NCBI RefSeq assembly: GCF_902167145.1
Contig: NC_050104.1
Coordinates: 103,489,849-103,553,848, forward strand
Reading direction: 5' to 3'
Source: Zea mays
Taxonomy: Eukaryota > Streptophyta > Magnoliopsida > Poales > Poaceae
Length of the DNA: 64,000 nucleotides
Below the pieces are notes generated by a model, which saw only the letters and a program-made list of their open reading frames with translations, ran no database searches and was not told the origin of the DNA. A program made the position numbers and the translations under genes. Of the stretch, positions 10,132 to 21,124 are shown piece after piece. Position 1 is the stretch's first letter; each line of letters starts with the position of its first letter.

Positions 10132-13100
10132 AGATGAAGTTGCCCAGTTCGGGTCCTGCACGTTTACGCCGAAGACCGGCAAGACCACGATGCAGGTAGT
10201 CGAGTTGGTTCCTTGCGCTCGCAATAAGTGGGGCAACTGGAATGAGTTTTGGTTTTACGTCGCTGAGGGTACCGTCGAAGACCATGAGGGGCTCCCCGTG
10301 TCCGAGATGTGTTCTCATTTTTACTCAGCATACCCGCCCTTTGAGGTGGCGGAGGAGGATGCAGACGAAGGGGCCCTTCGGTGCGCCGCCGGCCTGAGCA
10401 ATGGGCGCGATTTGGTTGAAGAATTTGTGGCGTACGGGGTATGGCCCTTGGCGCATGGCTGGGCGCTGGGCGAAGTGTGCCCTCGCCAGATGCCTTCCCA
10501 TGGTGGGAAGATGGTGCGAAGTCCTGCCTTCGCGCTGAACCTGCAAAGCCGCGATACGGCTGCCTTTGTGCGTGAGGCGGAGGATGGGGCGGTGCGGCTC
10601 GTTGGTCGGTACGTGCCGAGGACAGAGGGCCAGCGTAGCTGGGATATCCGCGGGTCGAATGACCGTTTGAACAGGGTTTTTGAATTGAATCAACTGCCGT
10701 ATGACAGCTACCCTGGCCAAGACGATGTGGACCGCCGTGGGAAGAAGCCGGTGGTGGAGACTGGGGACGACCCTGCGTCGGCGGCCGCCCCATCCTCTAA
10801 AAAGAGGAAATTAGGTACTGCTATGGGAGGGCTTGGGGTTTCCGATGGTTTTGCTAGAGAGTTGATGAGGACTTGCGCGGCCCCGGGGGGAAGGATGTCT
10901 TCGCCTGAGCTCCGGGAGTCTTCGGCGCGGATGCTGAGGGTTATCGGGGGTTGGTGGCCTAGGAATGTTTCTATCCCCCGCGCGGCCGGCGAAGACTTTT
11001 TTATATCTCGCATGGTTCGTGAATGGAGAGTGTTTCCTTACGGGCGGAATATTGCTGCTGTTGTGTCGGCGGTGATGGACAAGGATCGTCAGGGAGCTGC
11101 ACAAAAGCGCCAGGCGGTTGTCAGGCTTCATGAAGCCAGGCCAAAGAGGCAGCGGGGGGCTGCGAAGGCTGCGGCCCCTGGCGGAGGCAAGCCGCCGCTG
11201 GCGGCGAAGTCGGGCGTCCCTGCATCTAGCAAGGCGACGGAGACAGCGGCAGGCGCCGGTGGTTCCAAATCGACGAAGGCTGTGCCGCCGTCCAGCAGGG
11301 TGCCGGAGGTCGCGAAGGCGGCCCGAGTGTTGCCGTCGTCGGGCAAGCGCGTCGCCGACTTCGCCCGATATTAGTGTGGACGACTATCTTGGTGGTAAGC
11401 TGTTGGCTCGTTCTTTTTTTTAATTCGTTGATACGTCGCAGGGTCGGACGAAGGCCAGGTTGCTATTGTTGCGCCTACCACGGCGACCATGGCGGCTGCC
11501 GCCGTGTCGAAGGCGAAGGGCGGTGCTCTTAGTGCCGGAGGTGAGATGTCGGCACTCGCGGCTGTCAGGGATGAGGCGGGCGCTGTGTCCCGCCGGCTGA
11601 AGGAGGTGACAGAGGCACTAAGTCAGGTCCGTTGAGCTAGACTTCGTTTTTTTTCGGCTTCGCTGGGGCCGCGGTCTTACGTGTGTTCTGCAGGTGGCTG
11701 ACTACGCCGACCGCACAGCGTCGGGGGCCCTCACGGCAGTTGTGTCTGCCGAAGTCGAGAGACTTCGGACGCAACATGCTGATGCCGTCCGTGAAAAATC
11801 GGCCGCCGACAGCAAGTGCCGCAAGCTGGCGGACAAGGTGGCCGCGCTGGAGGGGGAGAAGACTGACCTCCGGCGCCAATTGGCGGGGGAGAGGAGGGAG
11901 ACCAACGAGGCCCTCGCCAAGGCGCAGGCTGCGCAGGCGGAGGCTAATCTGGCACGGGCGGAGGGCAGTCTCGCCAGGGAGCGCGCCGAGCAGCTGCAGG
12001 AGCGGCTCATCGCCCTGGAGAGTCGCGTGGAGAGGGCCGAGGCCGCGACGCGCGCGGAGGCCGAGCGGACGCGCAAACAGCTTATGGATTCGTACCATGA
12101 GCTGGGCGCGCGGACCGGTGACTTCGAAGTGCTGGAGCGAGAGCCCGGACTTCGCTGCCTGGAGTTGGTACAGGAGGAGTTGCAGGCACTCCCCACTATC
12201 GTGGAGGGGTTTATGTCGTATGCCTCCTTGGTCACCTGCGAGGGGGCGATGAACGCGCTCTCCCGCGAAGGGTGCCAGCACTTCGAGGTCTTCGACCAAG
12301 CTGATGAAGACTTTGAGCGAGATATCTACAAGGTTGAGGACCCCATAGTGAAGGAGTCCGCCGGAGCCATCTACGACCGGATGTGGGGTCCGCACGGTTG
12401 CGAGGTGGTTAGGGAGCGGGTCGAGACGGCGAGGGCTCAGGTAACGTTTGGCGTTTGTTTGAAGTTTGCTGGATGTGGGCTATGTGTGGTTTTGCTGAAT
12501 TTGTGTGTTGTGTCTTAGGCGGCGCGTGGCGAGAGGGTGGATGACTTTGGGGCGTTGAACAGCGCGCTGCCTGACCCGGAGCCGATCCCGGCGGAGGCCG
12601 TGTCCGGGCAGCCCTGGAGTCACCCCTGGAGACTGCGGAAGGTGCTCCGGATGCCCCCGCATCCGCTGTGGCCGGCGGAGACCTGCCCCCAGAGACCGCC
12701 GAAGGCGCGCCTGATGCCCCCGCAGCCGCTGCGCCGAGGGCTGAAGATCCTGCGACGGTGGCGGCGGAGGCGACTGCGGAGGCGACGGCGGAGGCTCCCG
12801 CAGCGGCTGAGTCTTCGCAGGTGGCGTAGTGGGTGTGGATAGTTGGGGAATTTTGGATATGTTGCTGAATTTTGGTTGCTGCACAGGTTCAAGATTTTGG
12901 GCCTGCGCACGCAACCGCCACTACTAATTTTTTGGCGGCTTCGACCGTGGATGGTGGTAATAAATGTGATGGGTCTGCATCTGAGTTTTCTGATTTTGCT
13001 GACTCTGGGAGCTCGGTTGAGTGGACTGAGGAGTCCTCGGAGGACTTGGACTACTTTGCGGCCTTGGATGTGGCAGCGGCGGAGGCTTCGCCGCACGCTG

Positions 13101-13354
13101 CGGACACAGAAGATGTGTCTGGTCCGAGCACCGGGCGCCGGCGGCGAAGGGCGGTTGCGAAGCGTAGGGTGAGTGGGGCGGAGGGAGGTCGGCTTCGTGT
13201 GAGCAGGGCTGGCCGGCAGGAACTGTTGTCTTTGCCGGCCGCCGTGACCACAGGTGAAGGGGAATTGCGAAGTCTTTTTGCGGGTGAGGAGCTTAGGATA
13301 ATGTTATTTAATTATAGGGAGATGGGAATTATTCCTAAGGTTGAGCCGATGTAG
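10132..13354 (+). pseudogene. T1 antisense gene, rest of exon 1 and exons 2-5
   Basis: Reading resumes at 10132 and exon 1 ends at the donor G|gtaagc (11394/11395). Exon 2 is 11442-11626, exon 3 is 11694-12440, exon 4 is 12519-12820 and exon 5 is 12887-13354 (stop TAG). All four introns are GT-AG and short (47-79 bp), and the codon phase agrees across the joins. Exon 1 encodes a basic/Ala-rich tail. Exon 3 encodes a long Ala/Glu/Arg-rich segment that looks like a coiled coil. Exon 4 is Ala/Glu/Pro-rich with a repeated ETAEGAPDAP. Exon 5 is acidic, then has an arginine run. Two single-base frameshifts, near 11330-11370 and near 12606, plus N1 break the gene. The function of this family is not known. 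Confidence 0.75.
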
Positions 13355-13480
13355 AGTGTGGTGCCCTCGCTTGTACATGTGTAAAGGCTTGTATGATGAG
13401 GTTGTGTGGCCCCGCACACTTGGCTATGCTTGCGAAGGCGTTATGTACTTGGTCTGGTGTGTTTTGTTATGCGGCGCTGG

Positions 13481-13980
13481 TCCGGCTGCACCCTTAGGCG
13501 ACTTATGCACGGATAGTCTTCGCGGTAGACTTCGGTTTTTCGCACTTGTTGTGCTTAGTCCGGCTGCACCCTTAGGCGACTTCTGCACGGATAGTCTTCG
13601 CGGTAGACTTCGGTTTTTCGCACTTGTTGTGCTTAGTCCGGCTGCACCCTTAGGCGACTTCTGCACGGATAGTCGTCGCGGTAGACTTCGGTTTTTCGCA
13701 CTTGTTGTGCTTAGTCCGGTTGCACCCTTAGGCGACTTCTGCACGGATAGTCGTCACGGTAGACTTCGGTTTTTCGCACTTGTTGTGCTTAGTCCGGCTG
13801 CACCCTTAGGCGACTTCTGCACGGATAGTCGTCGCGGTAGACTTCGGTTTTTCGCACTTGTTGTGCTTAGTCCGGCTGCACCCTTAGGCGACTTCTGCAC
13901 GGATAGTCGTCGCGGTAGACTTTGGTTTTTCGCACTTGTTGTGCTGGTCCGGCTGCACCCTTAGGCGACTTCTGCGCGGA
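13481..13980. repeat. 78-bp tandem repeat, six units plus a partial seventh
   Basis: Units start with tccggctgcaccc near 13481, 13559, 13637, 13715, 13793 and 13871, with a partial copy at 13948. They differ by a few bases each. The period is a multiple of three and the unit lacks stops, so long open frames run through on both strands; these are a by-product. The array follows the antisense gene stop by about 125 bp and lies in the gap between pol and the antisense gene, where Grande elements are known to carry tandem repeats. Confidence 0.92.
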
Positions 13981-14210
13981 TTTGTCGCACGCGAGGGTGG
14001 CTAGCGCTGAGCCTCGCGGTGACCTCGTATTGGTCGAATGTCGAAGACCGTCGTCACGGTCTTTTTTCGACGCATGTTTTTGCGGGGGATTTTTCACACA
14101 TATATTACATGGCTCCGCCTCGTTAAAAACCTCACCCCCCGGGAGGAAAAGAGTGCGGACCAGGATAAGATTGTTTTTGCAAATTACAAGGGCGAATCAG
14201 CCCTGATGAG
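13981..14210. other. T1 spacer between tandem repeat and pol end
   Basis: This holds a short non-coding stretch with ctccgcctcgttaaaaacctc near 14110, a motif seen near the pol end of many grass gypsy elements. I see no gene in it. Confidence 0.5.
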
Positions 14211-17149
14211 TCAAACAAAAAATTTGCGGAGGTTGTCGATGTTCCAGGAGTGCTCCAGGTCTTCGCTGTTTGGCGTTGTGAGCCTGTAAGCGCTGGGGGA
14301 AGCTTTCGTCTTGACTATAAAGGGGCCCTCCCACTTGGGCTCCAGCTTGCCCCTGGACTCTGTCCGAGCTGTTCGGACGAGTACGAGGTCCCCTTCGCTG
14401 AATTCCCTCGGGATGACTGTGTGGTCGCGCCATGCTTTTGTCTGGGCTTGGTATTTGTTTAGGGCCTGTAGAGCGAAGACTCGGTCTCCGTCAATGAGAT
14501 CCTTTGAAGTTGGCTCGTCCACGTCGGGGACGGCTGAGGGAACTGTTCGCGGGGACCCATGTTTTATTTCTTGTGGGGTCATGGCCTCCGATCCGTATAG
14601 AAGGCGGAAAGGAGTAAACCCGGTCGCCCTGCACTCAGTCGTGTTTAGTGCCCAGACCGCCTCGGGTAACAAATCGGTCCATCTGCCCTTTTTTCATCGA
14701 GGAGCATCTTTTTGACAGCTGTGAAGATTTTTCCATTGGCGCGCTCCACAACTCCGTTGGACTGCGGATGATAGACTGAGGCGAAGGCAAGCTTGGTGCC
14801 AATGGAGAAGCAAAAATCCTTGAAGTCTTGGCTGTCAAACTGCTTGCCGTTGTCAACTGTTAGTTCGGACGGTACTCCGAAGCGGCAAACAATGTTTTGC
14901 CAAAAGAATCTTTGGGCAGTTTTTGATGTTATTGTGGAAACAGCCCTTGCTTCGATCCATTTGGGGAAGTACTCGACAGCGACGAAGGCGAACTTAAGGT
15001 TCCCCTGAGCGGTGGGCAGGGGCCCGACAATGTCCAGGCCCCAGCGCTGGAGAGGCCATGTGTGGGCGATCAGCTTTGTATACTGCGAGGGGCTGCCTGA
15101 CCGAGGAGAGAACTTCTGGCAGGCTTCGCAGGATCTTGTGACCCGATTTGCGGCGCAGATCATTGCGGGCCAGTAAAAGCCTTGGCGGATCACCTTAGCA
15201 GCTAGGGCCCTTGGCCCTGCGTGTGAGCCGCACGTGCCACTGTGGACTTCGCGTAGGATCTGGATGCCTTCGGTTTTGGTGACGCACTTAAGCATTGGCT
15301 GACTGACCCCTTTCTTGTAGAGTTGGCCTTCAATCAGTGCGAAGTCTCGGCTTCGATGTCTGAGGCGCTTGGCCTCACTGATGTCGGTTGGATGATAGTA
15401 CCCCTGTAGGAACAAGGTTATTGGTGCCCGCCAGTCTTCGGTCATGATAAGGTTGACTATGCGGTGGCCCTCGCTGTCATTAGTTATTTGGAGCCCTTCG
15501 GGGCTCCGGACGGCTGGCGTGCCGATGACATGAAAGAACACGTCGGAGGGCAAGGACTCGCCCCTGGCGGCGGCCTTGGCCAATGCGTCGGCCTCTTCAT
15601 TCTTGGCCCGATCCACATGCTGCAAGGTGAATCCCTTGAATTGCCTCTCGAGGCTTCGGATGGCCGCGAGGTATTGCATAAGCGCGGGGTCCTTTGCTGC
15701 ATAGTCTTTCTCGACTTGGCCGGCAACTACCTTGGAGTCTGTTTTGATGATGCAGGTGGAGACTCCGAGGGCCCTTAGCTTGCGGAGGCCGAGGATGACT
15801 GCTTCGTATTCTGCTATATTATTTGTGCATCTGTCGGATTCCAGAGCGAAGCTGAGGCGTGCTGCATATCTGTGCTTGACCCCGACTGGTGAGGTGATGA
15901 CTGCAGCGGCGCCTGCCCCCACATGGCACCATGCGCCGTCACAATGGATCGTCCAAACCTTCTCTGCGGATGGGTCTGGCTGTGTTGTTGGCCCAGTCCA
16001 GTCGACGACGAAGTCTGCCAGGACTTGTGACTTGATGGCTGTCCTGGGCTCGAAGCTGATGTGGTAGCCGGAGAGTTCGGCCGCCCACTTGGCAATCCTC
16101 ACCGATGCCTCCGGGTTTCTGAACAATTCGCTGAGTCCCCTGTCTGAGGTGACTCGGACCTTGAATGCTTCGAAGTAATGGCGCAATTTACGCGAAGACA
16201 TGACGACTGCGTAGGCAATCTTCTCCAGCTCTGTCATGTTGCACTTGGACGGTGTCAGCACTTCGGAGACATAGTAAACGGGGCACTGCCTGACCACGCC
16301 CTCAACTGTCTGCTCCTGCACTAGTGCCGCGCTGACCGCATGCGGCGAAGCCGCGACATAGAGCAACAGGGGGAGCGAGGAGTCGGGGCTTGTAAGGACG
16401 ACCAACTCTGTCAGGTACTGTTTTAATGAGGCGAAGGCCGCCGCCTGCTCTGGTCCCCAGGCGAAGTCTTTTGCACCACAGAGTGTTTTGAGGAAGGGGA
16501 GACTTCGCTCGACGGACCTGGAGATGAATCTGTTGAGAGCGGCCAACCTGCCTGTCAGGCGCTGGACGTCTCTGGCGGACTGCGGAGGCGTCATGTTTAT
16601 GATGGCCTGAATCTTGGTTGGGTTGGCCTCGATGCCGCGGTGTGATACCAGGTAGCCCAATATTTTGCCTTGGCGAACGCTGAAGACGCACTTTTCCGGG
16701 TTTAGGCGGAGTCGTGCGTCTCGCATGTTCGCGAATATCTCGGCGAGGTCGGCGAGATGGTCCTCCTTGCTCTTGCTGGCGACGACAATGTCGTCCACAT
16801 ATGTGAATATATTTCTGCCAACTTGCCCTTCGAGCACTGTTTTGGTAAGCCTGGAGAAGGTGGACCCGACGTTCTTGAGTCCCTCCGGCATTCTGATGAA
16901 GCAATATTTTCCGAAGGGTGTTATAAAGCTGGTGCTAGCCTTGTCTTCCTCTTTCATGTATATCTGGTGGTAACCCGAGAAGCAGTCGAGGAGAGACATG
17001 ACCTCGCATCCGGCCACGCTATCGACTATTTTGTCGATCCGTGGCAACGGGAAATTGTCCTTTGGGCAGGCCTTGTTGAGACTAGTGAAGTCGATGCACA
17101 TTCGCCACTTCCCGCTTTTTTCTGTACCATTACAACATTGGAGAGCCAC
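14211..17149 (-). pseudogene. T1 pol: RT, dual RNase H, integrase
   Basis: This minus-strand frame makes element cDNA and inserts it. RT shows MCIDFTSLNKACPKD and the catalytic YVDDIVVAS near 16785-16815. A first RNase H (about 16000-16380) is followed by a second, archaeal-type RNase H starting HCDGAWC with NNIAEYEA (about 15570-15960). The dual arrangement is known for the Tat lineage. Integrase (about 15230-14700) has an HHCC-type finger ending CEACQ and the D,D,E positions in LDIVGP, VDNGKQF and VERANGK. Two frame breaks are seen, each where one A seems missing from an A run: near 17123, joining the gag-PR frame to RT, and near 14690, before the last 150 residues. No premature stop lies between them. 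Confidence 0.88.
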
Positions 17150-19872
17150 GTGGGATAAGCCACCGGCTCGATGAATTTGGCTTCCAGGAGGCGGTGCACC
17201 TCCACCTTGGCGGCCTCTGTCTTCTCGTCGGACATTTTGCGAAGTCTCTGCTTTTTTGGTCGCACCGAAGGGTCAATTCCCAAGCTGTGCTCAATTATGG
17301 ATCGGCTGACTCCGACCAGATCGAGGGCAGACCAGGCGAAGACATCTTTATTCTTGGACAGGCAGCAGAGGAGCTTCTCCTCTTCGTGCGAAGTGAGGTC
17401 TTCGCAGATAGTGACTGTCTGCTTGGGCGTGGCCTGATCGAGGGGGACATTCTTGGTCCCGTTGTTGCTCTGCAGCTGTGCCTTGTCGTGCTGCTTATTG
17501 GTTGGGCTGGCGGGCGCGGGGACCTCGCGCTGGGCCGTGAGGCAGTGCACGTTTCTCTGACCGGGCACGAAGTCCCGCTCTATGTTGCGCGCAGTCTGTT
17601 GATTGTCGTAGACTGTAATGACGCCTAATGGACCTGGTATCTTCATACACAGGTACAGTCCGTGAATGGCTGCTTCGAACTTATTGATGGAGCCCCGGCC
17701 CATGATGGCATTGTATGGATATACCATATCCACGATATCAAAGGTTACTTGCTCGCTTCGGGCATTGGGTGCTACACCGAAGGAGAGAGGCAGCTCTATT
17801 TTGCCGACAGGAAAGGTGCCCTTGCCGCCGAAGCCATACAACGGGTTGTCCGAAGGCTTGAGCAGGCTGTGGCTTATGCCCATGCGATCGAAGGCGTGGA
17901 GAAAGATGATGTCCGCCTGACTGCCATTGTCAACTAGGACTTTGTGCAGGTCCCAGCCTGCCACGCTGCAATTGATAACCATGGCGTCGCAGTGGGGGGC
18001 GCTGCGTAGGTCGACGTCTCGTGCGTCGAAGGTTAACGGTATGTGGGACCACTTTGTCTGCACGACTGGGCCAGTGACGGCGACGTGGTTGATGCTGCGG
18101 TAGTGGTCCCGCTTCTGCCGCTTTATGTCGAAGTCAGTGCTGGACCCCCCAGTTATCATGTGAATGACTCCGCGATATGGCTGATCGGCGAAGTCTTCCT
18201 GCTTTGGAGCATGGGGGATGTTTTGATGTTGCTGGTGTGGTGGTGGGGGTGGGGGAGGTACGATTTGTACATCCGGATGGTGTTGGTAAGCGTGGTGCGG
18301 TGGATGCGGGGCGGGGGCGTGGATATATGGTGGAGGGGGTTGCTGGTAAGTGTGTGCGACAACTCTGGGGTTGTCGGCTGGTTGCGCCCGTGCCATCCTG
18401 TCTCTGGTGGCCTTCGTTTCTGGGCAGTCTTTGGTTTGGTGGGCGCAGTCTTCACCGTGGAAGAGGCAGTAGAATCGGCGCGGCGGCTGCGCACGCCCCC
18501 GACCCCTACCGCGAGTTCCATTTCCGCGGCCCTGGGGGGGATACTCCTGGCAACGAGGGGCGTCAGCAGCAGGGTGCTGGTTGGCGATGTTGTGCACTTG
18601 CTGTTGACTGCGGCCGTCTCGACCGGAGTCCGGCTGCGGAGTCCTCGTCCACGTGCGGCTGGACTGTGGAGCATCTTTTGGCTTCCTTTGGGACTCAACC
18701 TTGCGCTGGTGGAGCTCTTCGGATTTGGCGTACTTTTCAAACAGCTGATATAATTCCTGGAGGTTCTTGGGCGGATCTCTGATGCAGTGGCTGTAAAGGA
18801 CGCCGGCGCGAAGGCCACTGATAACGTAGTGGATAGCGATCTGGTCGTCGACTGAGGGCAGCTGTGACTTGAGTGTTAAAAATTTGCGGTAATACTCCCG
18901 CAGAGTCTCCTTTTTCAGCTGCTTGCAGAGCGAGAGTTTGGCCAAGGCATCGGTGTCTGGGTGGTACCCTTGGAAGTTGAGCAGGTACTTGTCCCGGAGG
19001 CTTCTCCAGGAATCAATGGACAGCGGAGGCAACCTGGTGAACCAGGTGAGAGCTGGGCCCTCTAGGGCGATGATGAAAGACTTCGCCATTGTGGCGTCGT
19101 CCCCTCCGGAAGATGCAACGGCGACCTGATAACTCATTATGTATTGCGCCGGGTCGGTGCTGCCGTTGTACTTGGGATAGGTCCCTGCCCGGAAGTTAGC
19201 TGGCCAAGGCGTCACTTGCAGGTGTGGCGCCAGGGGACTTCGTTCATCGAGATAGTTGACCCCTTGGAATGGCGCGGCGTGCGGGAAGGTGTGGTCGCGC
19301 TGGGGGAAACACGGGTCTTCCGGTTGTGCGCGGTGTTGCAGGGGTGGCCCATGCTGCAGGCCGAGGAGGCCTTCGCGCGTGTCTTCCAGTTGTGCGCGCT
19401 GCTGGAGGGGTGGCCCGTGCTGCAGGCCAAGGTGGCCTTCGCGCTGCATCAGCGCGATCTCCCGCTCGAGGTCCTGGGCCTTCTGCTCTTCGTCGCGTAT
19501 CATTTGCCGCACTTTGGCTAGTGCGGACACGCGCTGGCGCTTGGCCTCCAGTATCTCCTTCTGCCTCTGGAGATTGCGGTTCTTGAGGCGCAGGGCGCGC
19601 AGCTGTAGCTGTTCTTCCGCTGAGACGCCGAGGATTTCACCATCCTCGGTGAGGTCCGCGCCCTCCAGTGGGGCGAAGTCTGAGGGTGGCTGCGATTGTC
19701 CTTCAGGGCCGCAGGTGCGGAGAGTGTCGTCTAAGCAGGTGCGGGGAACGTTGTCTTCAGTGGCCTCTTGGTGGGTGGATTGGGTGAGGGCGAGGGCCTT
19801 GCCCTTTCTTGTGGCGAGCAGTGCTGCCTTCGCAGCCTCGTCAGCCTTCGGGTTAGCTCTCTTGGGTGCCAT
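17120..19872 (-). pseudogene. T1 gag-protease and start of RT
   Basis: The chosen start is the ATG at 19872 (MAPKRANPKADEAA), just inside the primer binding site; an upstream in-frame Met lies in LTR sequence. The N-terminal third has a Gln/Arg/Glu-rich helical region containing two similar copies of EGHLGLQHGPPLQ-type sequence. The capsid-like retrotransposon gag domain covers about 18700-19250. A cysteine-rich knuckle, CLFHGEDCAHQTKDC, is at about 18430-18480. The aspartic protease follows with VLVDNGSQADIIF (about 17910-17945), an Asn in place of the usual Thr/Ser after the catalytic Asp. The frame runs into RT and breaks near 17123. Confidence 0.87.
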
Positions 19873-19898
19873 CGCGGGTGGTTTTCTCGTAGCACGAA

Positions 19899-19912
19899 CG
19901 GTGGGCGCCAAA
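19899..19912 (-). other. T1 primer binding site
   Basis: On the minus strand, TTTGGCGCCCACCG directly follows the 5' LTR. TGGCGCC-type sites are usual for Tat and other grass gypsy elements. I do not assign the tRNA. Confidence 0.75.
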
Positions 19913-20389
19913 TGTTGGAACTTGCTCTCAGTTGCAAGGGGATTCAACAAGGGTGAACAATGACGTTAACAGGGTTCTCGCGCGTGTGGGCAATAGCTCT
20001 GTTAATCTGGCCTCTCACGGGCACTGTGCGGGGGTATTTATAGGTATCTGAGCGCCCAGCGCCTTGTGTTAAGGACGCATGTGCCCTCAGCCACCTAGGT
20101 TATCCCCAGAATATTCCCATAAAGCGGGGTTACAGACTGTAATTACAGGAATGCCTTTACAAATTAGGCCCGTAACACGCGGCGACCACGTAGGGCCCGT
20201 TACAATGGGTCGGATCACACGTGGGCCTCTGAGCTGGACGAGGCCGTACGGTGGGATGACGACACGTCGCAGACCTTCGTCTGGTGCCGAATAAAGCGAA
20301 GGGTGTCCCTGTCCGTTTTGTCTCCGTCGGACCAGCGACTGCGGCGAAGGCCTCGAGCGAAGGGTGGCGTCTTTGCCTTCGCCCCAACA
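19913..20389 (-). repeat. T1 5' LTR
   Basis: It is the partner of 1977-2453 and the same length. A TATA-like motif on the minus strand (about 20033-20045) fits a promoter reading toward gag. The right end, ccaaca, is followed by the TSD atcat at 20390-20394. Confidence 0.92.
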
Positions 20390-20394
20390 ATCAT

Positions 20395-21124
20395 ATAACC
20401 TCACTCCACGAAAGCATATGGGACATTGTTGAATTTGGAGCGCAGGCACCACAAGTGGGGGACGAGGATTATGACTCAGACGAAGCCGCCCAAATTACGC
20501 ACTTTAACTCCCAAGAAACTTCTATACTCCTCACCTCTTTATGTCGAGAGGATTATAATAAGGTGCAAGGGTTAAAGGATGCCAAAGAAATTTGGGACAT
20601 CCTCAAAACGGCGCACGAAGGGGACAAGGTGACCAAGATTACCAAGAGGGAGACGATCGAGGGAGAGCTTGGTCGATTCGTCCTCAACAAAGGAGAGGAG
20701 CCGCAAGCGATGTACAACCGGCTCAAGACGATGGTCAATCAAGTGCGCAACCTCGGGAGCACAAAATGGGATGACCATGAAATGGTCAAGGTTATTCTAA
20801 GATCCCTTGTTTTTCGTAATCTTACTCAAGTACAATTAATACGTGGGGATCCTAGATATAAACAGATGTCTCCTGAGGAGGTGATTGGCAAGTTTGTGAG
20901 CTTTGAACTTATGATCAAAGACTCCAAACACATTGTCAACTTGGATCAAGGCGCCACCTCTACACCTGAGGTGCAACCCGTTGCATTCAAAGCAACGAAA
21001 GAAAAGAAGGTGGAGTCTACACCAAGTAGGCTTCCAATCGACGCCTCCAAGCTTGACAACGAGGAAATGGCTCTTATCATTAAGAGCTTTCGTCAAATCC
21101 TCAAGCAAAGGAGGGGGGAAGGAC
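20395..21124 (+). pseudogene. S1 gag, part 2 (capsid-like UBN2 domain)
   Basis: It continues gag in frame from 1976. The segment has the UBN2-type pattern ESIWDIVEFG, TSLCREDYNKV, AKEIWDILKTAHEG, ELGRFVLNKGEE and RLKTMVNQVRNLGS, then EEVIGKFVSFELM. It ends at the L1 insertion. One extra G in the G run at about 21113-21118 puts the following zinc-knuckle segment out of frame. Confidence 0.87.

Larger units (their letters stand above)
1977..20389 (-). mobile_element. T1: Grande-like (Tat lineage) Ty3/gypsy retrotransposon
   Basis: T1 is a complete minus-strand element with 477-bp LTRs at both ends (1977-2453 and 19913-20389), TSD atcat, a primer binding site next to the right LTR and a purine tract next to the left LTR. 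The polyprotein order is Gag-PR-RT-RNaseH-second RNaseH-INT on the minus strand (19872 to 14211). Beyond it lie a 78-bp tandem repeat and a plus-strand, multi-exon antisense gene (2825-13354). That layout, with an antisense gene and tandem repeats between pol and the 3' LTR, is known from maize Grande. N1 (3295-10126) is inserted in the antisense gene. Without N1, T1 is about 11.6 kb. The family name is inferred from layout, not from an alignment. Confidence 0.9.

Noticed and set aside
13341..13964. Long open frame made of 26-residue repeats through the 78-bp array, on both strands
   Set aside because: The repeat length is a multiple of three and lacks stops, so frames stay open in both directions. 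No start context or family match was seen.
13481..13980. Possible CRISPR-like array
   Set aside because: Units are directly adjacent with no spacers, and the context is a plant retrotransposon.
18043..19963. Plus-strand ORFs across the T1 gag region
   Set aside because: They are shadows of the minus-strand gag frame, which has clear gag, knuckle and protease motifs.
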